Shown here piece by piece: positions 62,523 through 64,000 of a DNA stretch of 64,000 nucleotides. This DNA comes from Endozoicomonas_A sp049275935 (lineage in GTDB: Bacteria; Pseudomonadota; Gammaproteobacteria; Pseudomonadales; Endozoicomonadaceae): positions 3,472,001 through 3,536,000 of the forward strand of contig NZ_CP184830.1 in NCBI RefSeq assembly GCF_049275935.1, written 5' to 3'. The notes under the pieces are model-generated. The model ran no database searches. It saw only the letters and a list, made by a program, of their open reading frames with translations, and had not been told where the DNA came from. Numbering within the stretch: position 1 is the first letter of the stretch; each line of letters opens with the position of its first letter. The position numbers were made by a program, and so were the translations under genes.

Positions 62523-62768
62523 TTATTCTTACATCCTGGTTTAAATGTTCTGCAAGTAATTTTGCGAGACCAAGTGTAGACCAGAAAAATTCACTGAAGC
62601 AATGCGATATTCTTTGGCGATCCCGGAGGGTGAAATTACGAGCCATTCTGTGATAGATGGTTGGCTTCGTGCATCTTTTTAGACGATTAATGTCTTTTAG
62701 TGAAAGGGCCAGTGCATTCCCACGCTGTGACCCAAAAGGCCTAAAAGCGAGGGAACGCGTTGATCAGG
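62523..62768. other. Spacer of about 245 bp
   Basis: No gene is seen. It includes GAGCCATTCTGTGATAGATG near 62640, related to the 59.8 kb spacer, and TTCCCACGCTGTG near 62715 with AGCGAGGGAACG near 62749, a possible degenerate palindromic repeat of the GTTCCCACGC kind. Confidence 0.4.
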
Positions 62769-64000
62769 CTAGCGATTTCGATGTTCTCTTTTGTGTTCCA
62801 CCGGGGCTCTGGTATTTCTGCAGACCTTCCCGCGTGGACGTTGCTGTCCATCCTTCCCGACATCGGTTACGTCACGGGTTTTCTGTCTGCTGTGGCACTT
62901 GACTTTGTGGTATGCCAGAGCTTGGACATTTTTGCATACCTTCAAGCATGGCCGCGACATCACGGTCAGATTACAGGTTTGTGGCTTGCTGTGGTGTTTG
63001 CTTTTGTGCTCTAACAGGGCTCGGATATTCTTGCAGACCTTCCCGCATCGCCGTTGCTGGCCATCCTCGCCGATTAAGGCCTCGTTACAGGTTCTTGGCC
63101 CGAATACTCTCTCAGAGAGAGCGAAAAAGGCTGTTCGTGGGAAACGGCCCCGGGGTTCGTTATAACGACCTGGTGGGCCTTGCTGTGTCTCTGCGCTTAA
63201 TGCTAAATCCGGCGATCGTGCTAAAAAATCCATGTCTGCTCTGCAAAATGGGCAGGTTTTCGTGGTCCATCGAGGAGCGGTCAGAAACACCCTTCGCAAA
63301 CAGTATGTGTCAATTTTCTGCGAACAACAGGGAGTGACCATTGCATTGCTAAATTTATCAAAGCATATAGGGCAATTCTCACCTGCTTCAGCCAGCTCTT
63401 GGCTATCGGATGGTGATCGGAATCGACAAACGCCATTACAGGAATCGACGTAACAATCCAAACCGTAAGTATGTTGATGTTGTTCAGGGTCTCCGTTACC
63501 GTCGCCATAACCTGAATCCAGAGGGCTGGTGAAAGAACTTGTTAATTGGGTGGCTGTTCCTGATGCCTGCTGACCGGATGATGCGGATAGCTGGCTTTGT
63601 TGTGGGTTATCTCCGGGGCTGGGCGCCATGGTGGTGATTACAAACGGATAATCCTGACTCAATTCATGTTGTCCAATCCGATTAAACATGGGGGAATCGG
63701 GATTCCAATAGCTACTTAACAGCGACCCGACAACGATAAACGGTAGCCATGAATAGCTGTTGGAATTTATATAGACGTCTTTGGTCGTCAGGGTCAGATC
63801 GTAGGCAACCAGTGCATGGGTAGCGTAGAGCACATGCCACGAAATCGACTCAATGATGGCCGTGTTTAGTCCGTATCTGCGGGGTCCGGGTGGTATGTTA
63901 TTTGCCGGGGAATTTGATCCTTCATGGTTGTTTATTTTGGTAATGATTGAAGGGTTTTTCGGCAATGTACGCGGGTAGTGCTGTTGGATAGAAAAGCTTT
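62769..64000 (-). CDS. RING-like domain protein with fingers (runs off the right edge)
   Basis: At least 410 residues; the signal peptide lies beyond base 64000 and the frame is open there (KSFSIQQHYPRTLPKNPSII). Hydrophobic segments SISWHVLYATHALVAYDLTL and YSWLPFIVVGSLLSSYW, LDCYVDSCNGVCRF, then the same RING-type domain as its neighbour (CPICFDKFSN, PCCSQKIDTYCLRR, CPFCRADM); the His before CL is Tyr. Three finger units follow: a normal one, one with a short loop (CNLTVMSRPC, 8 residues between the Cys), and a degenerate one with Arg for both Cys (KTRDV, RPRGKVC). The C-terminus is HKREHRNR. Confidence 0.87.
   Translation of the reverse strand, partial: SFSIQQHYPRTLPKNPSIITKINNHEGSNSPANNIPPGPRRYGLNTAIIESISWHVLYATHALVAYDLTLTTKDVYINSNSYSWLPFIVVGSLLSSYWNPDSPMFNRIGQHELSQDYPFVITTMAPSPGDNPQQSQLSASSGQQASGTATQLTSSFTSPLDSGYGDGNGDPEQHQHTYGLDCYVDSCNGVCRFRSPSDSQELAEAGENCPICFDKFSNAMVTPCCSQKIDTYCLRRVFLTAPRWTTKTCPFCRADMDFLARSPDLALSAETQQGPPGRYNEPRGRFPRTAFFALSERVFGPRTCNEALIGEDGQQRRCGKVCKNIRALLEHKSKHHSKPQTCNLTVMSRPCLKVCKNVQALAYHKVKCHSRQKTRDVTDVGKDGQQRPRGKVCRNTRAPVEHKREHRNR

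Noticed and set aside
1..64000. Eukaryotic origin of the contig
   Set aside because: No introns, roughly 100-bp spacers, same-strand packing and purine-rich tracts before the starts all favour a bacterium; it cannot be excluded without flanking housekeeping genes.

Overview
The window is almost entirely one head-to-tail array of paralogous genes, all on the minus strand: 28 complete copies, two copies cut by the window edges (1 and 64000), three decayed copies (about 296-571, 16540-18051, 50800-51196) and a decayed finger behind the 61395 gene. One small unrelated coiled-coil gene sits on the plus strand near 13.7 kb. No housekeeping gene, tRNA, rRNA, transposase or CRISPR array was seen. Intron-less genes about 100 bp apart, Shine-Dalgarno-like purine tracts and Sec-type signal peptides indicate a bacterium. 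Eukaryote-like C2H2 fingers and RING domains suggest a bacterium living with or inside eukaryotic cells, such as a gammaproteobacterial symbiont or parasite of the Endozoicomonas kind. That taxonomic guess rests on general resemblance only.

The standard product has five parts. (1) A signal peptide of about 21 residues (n-region IKHSLF, ending CQA). (2) A polar stretch containing FIVELEQNADFPNQNFSI and DKKRHRP. (3) Two conserved hydrophobic segments, ISWQWLYATNLLVAYELIL and YSWLPLEAVIAVGWLLKSYW, then the mark FNPIEQQ. (4) A low-complexity Gln/Ser linker and a Cys motif LNCFxxPCxGxCxxR (C-X4-C-X3-C). (5) A C-terminal run of 1 to 14 zinc-finger-like units of 38 residues (114 bp), C-X13-C-X3-[C/F]-X5-L-X2-H-X4-H, joined by TGQKT-type linkers. 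The last unit is H-X3-H and runs into HRKRKPVD, which resembles a nuclear localisation signal. From the second Cys on, the spacing is exactly that of a classical C2H2 finger, so the unit reads as a C2H2 finger whose zinc knuckle carries an extra loop of about 11 residues (GEDGQxxP).

Layout: 0.6-16 kb, copies with 6-14 fingers and usually an IINGLLNLGSH linker segment; 13.5-14 kb, coiled-coil gene; 16.5-18 kb, pseudogene; 18-44 kb, a block of close relatives with 8-14 fingers, several sharing nearly identical first fingers and spacers; 44-46 kb, a copy with a long Ser-Asp repeat; 46-58 kb, longer-linker copies with an extra CPHLxxGYCxSCxxH motif, including a two-signal-peptide fusion; 58-64 kb, short divergent copies with few fingers, two of which carry a RING-like domain.

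Two features deserve attention. Most copies have no ATG, GTG or TTG at the place where translation must start to give a complete signal peptide; they have ATT or ATC. Just upstream, many copies carry a 6-9 bp inverted repeat whose 3-prime arm contains the AAGGA ribosome-binding tract. The most economical reading is a multigene family of exported, eukaryote-directed finger proteins that diversifies by recombination between 114-bp modules and between neighbouring genes, with unusual control at translation initiation. Export, nuclear targeting and nucleic-acid binding are inferences, not observations.
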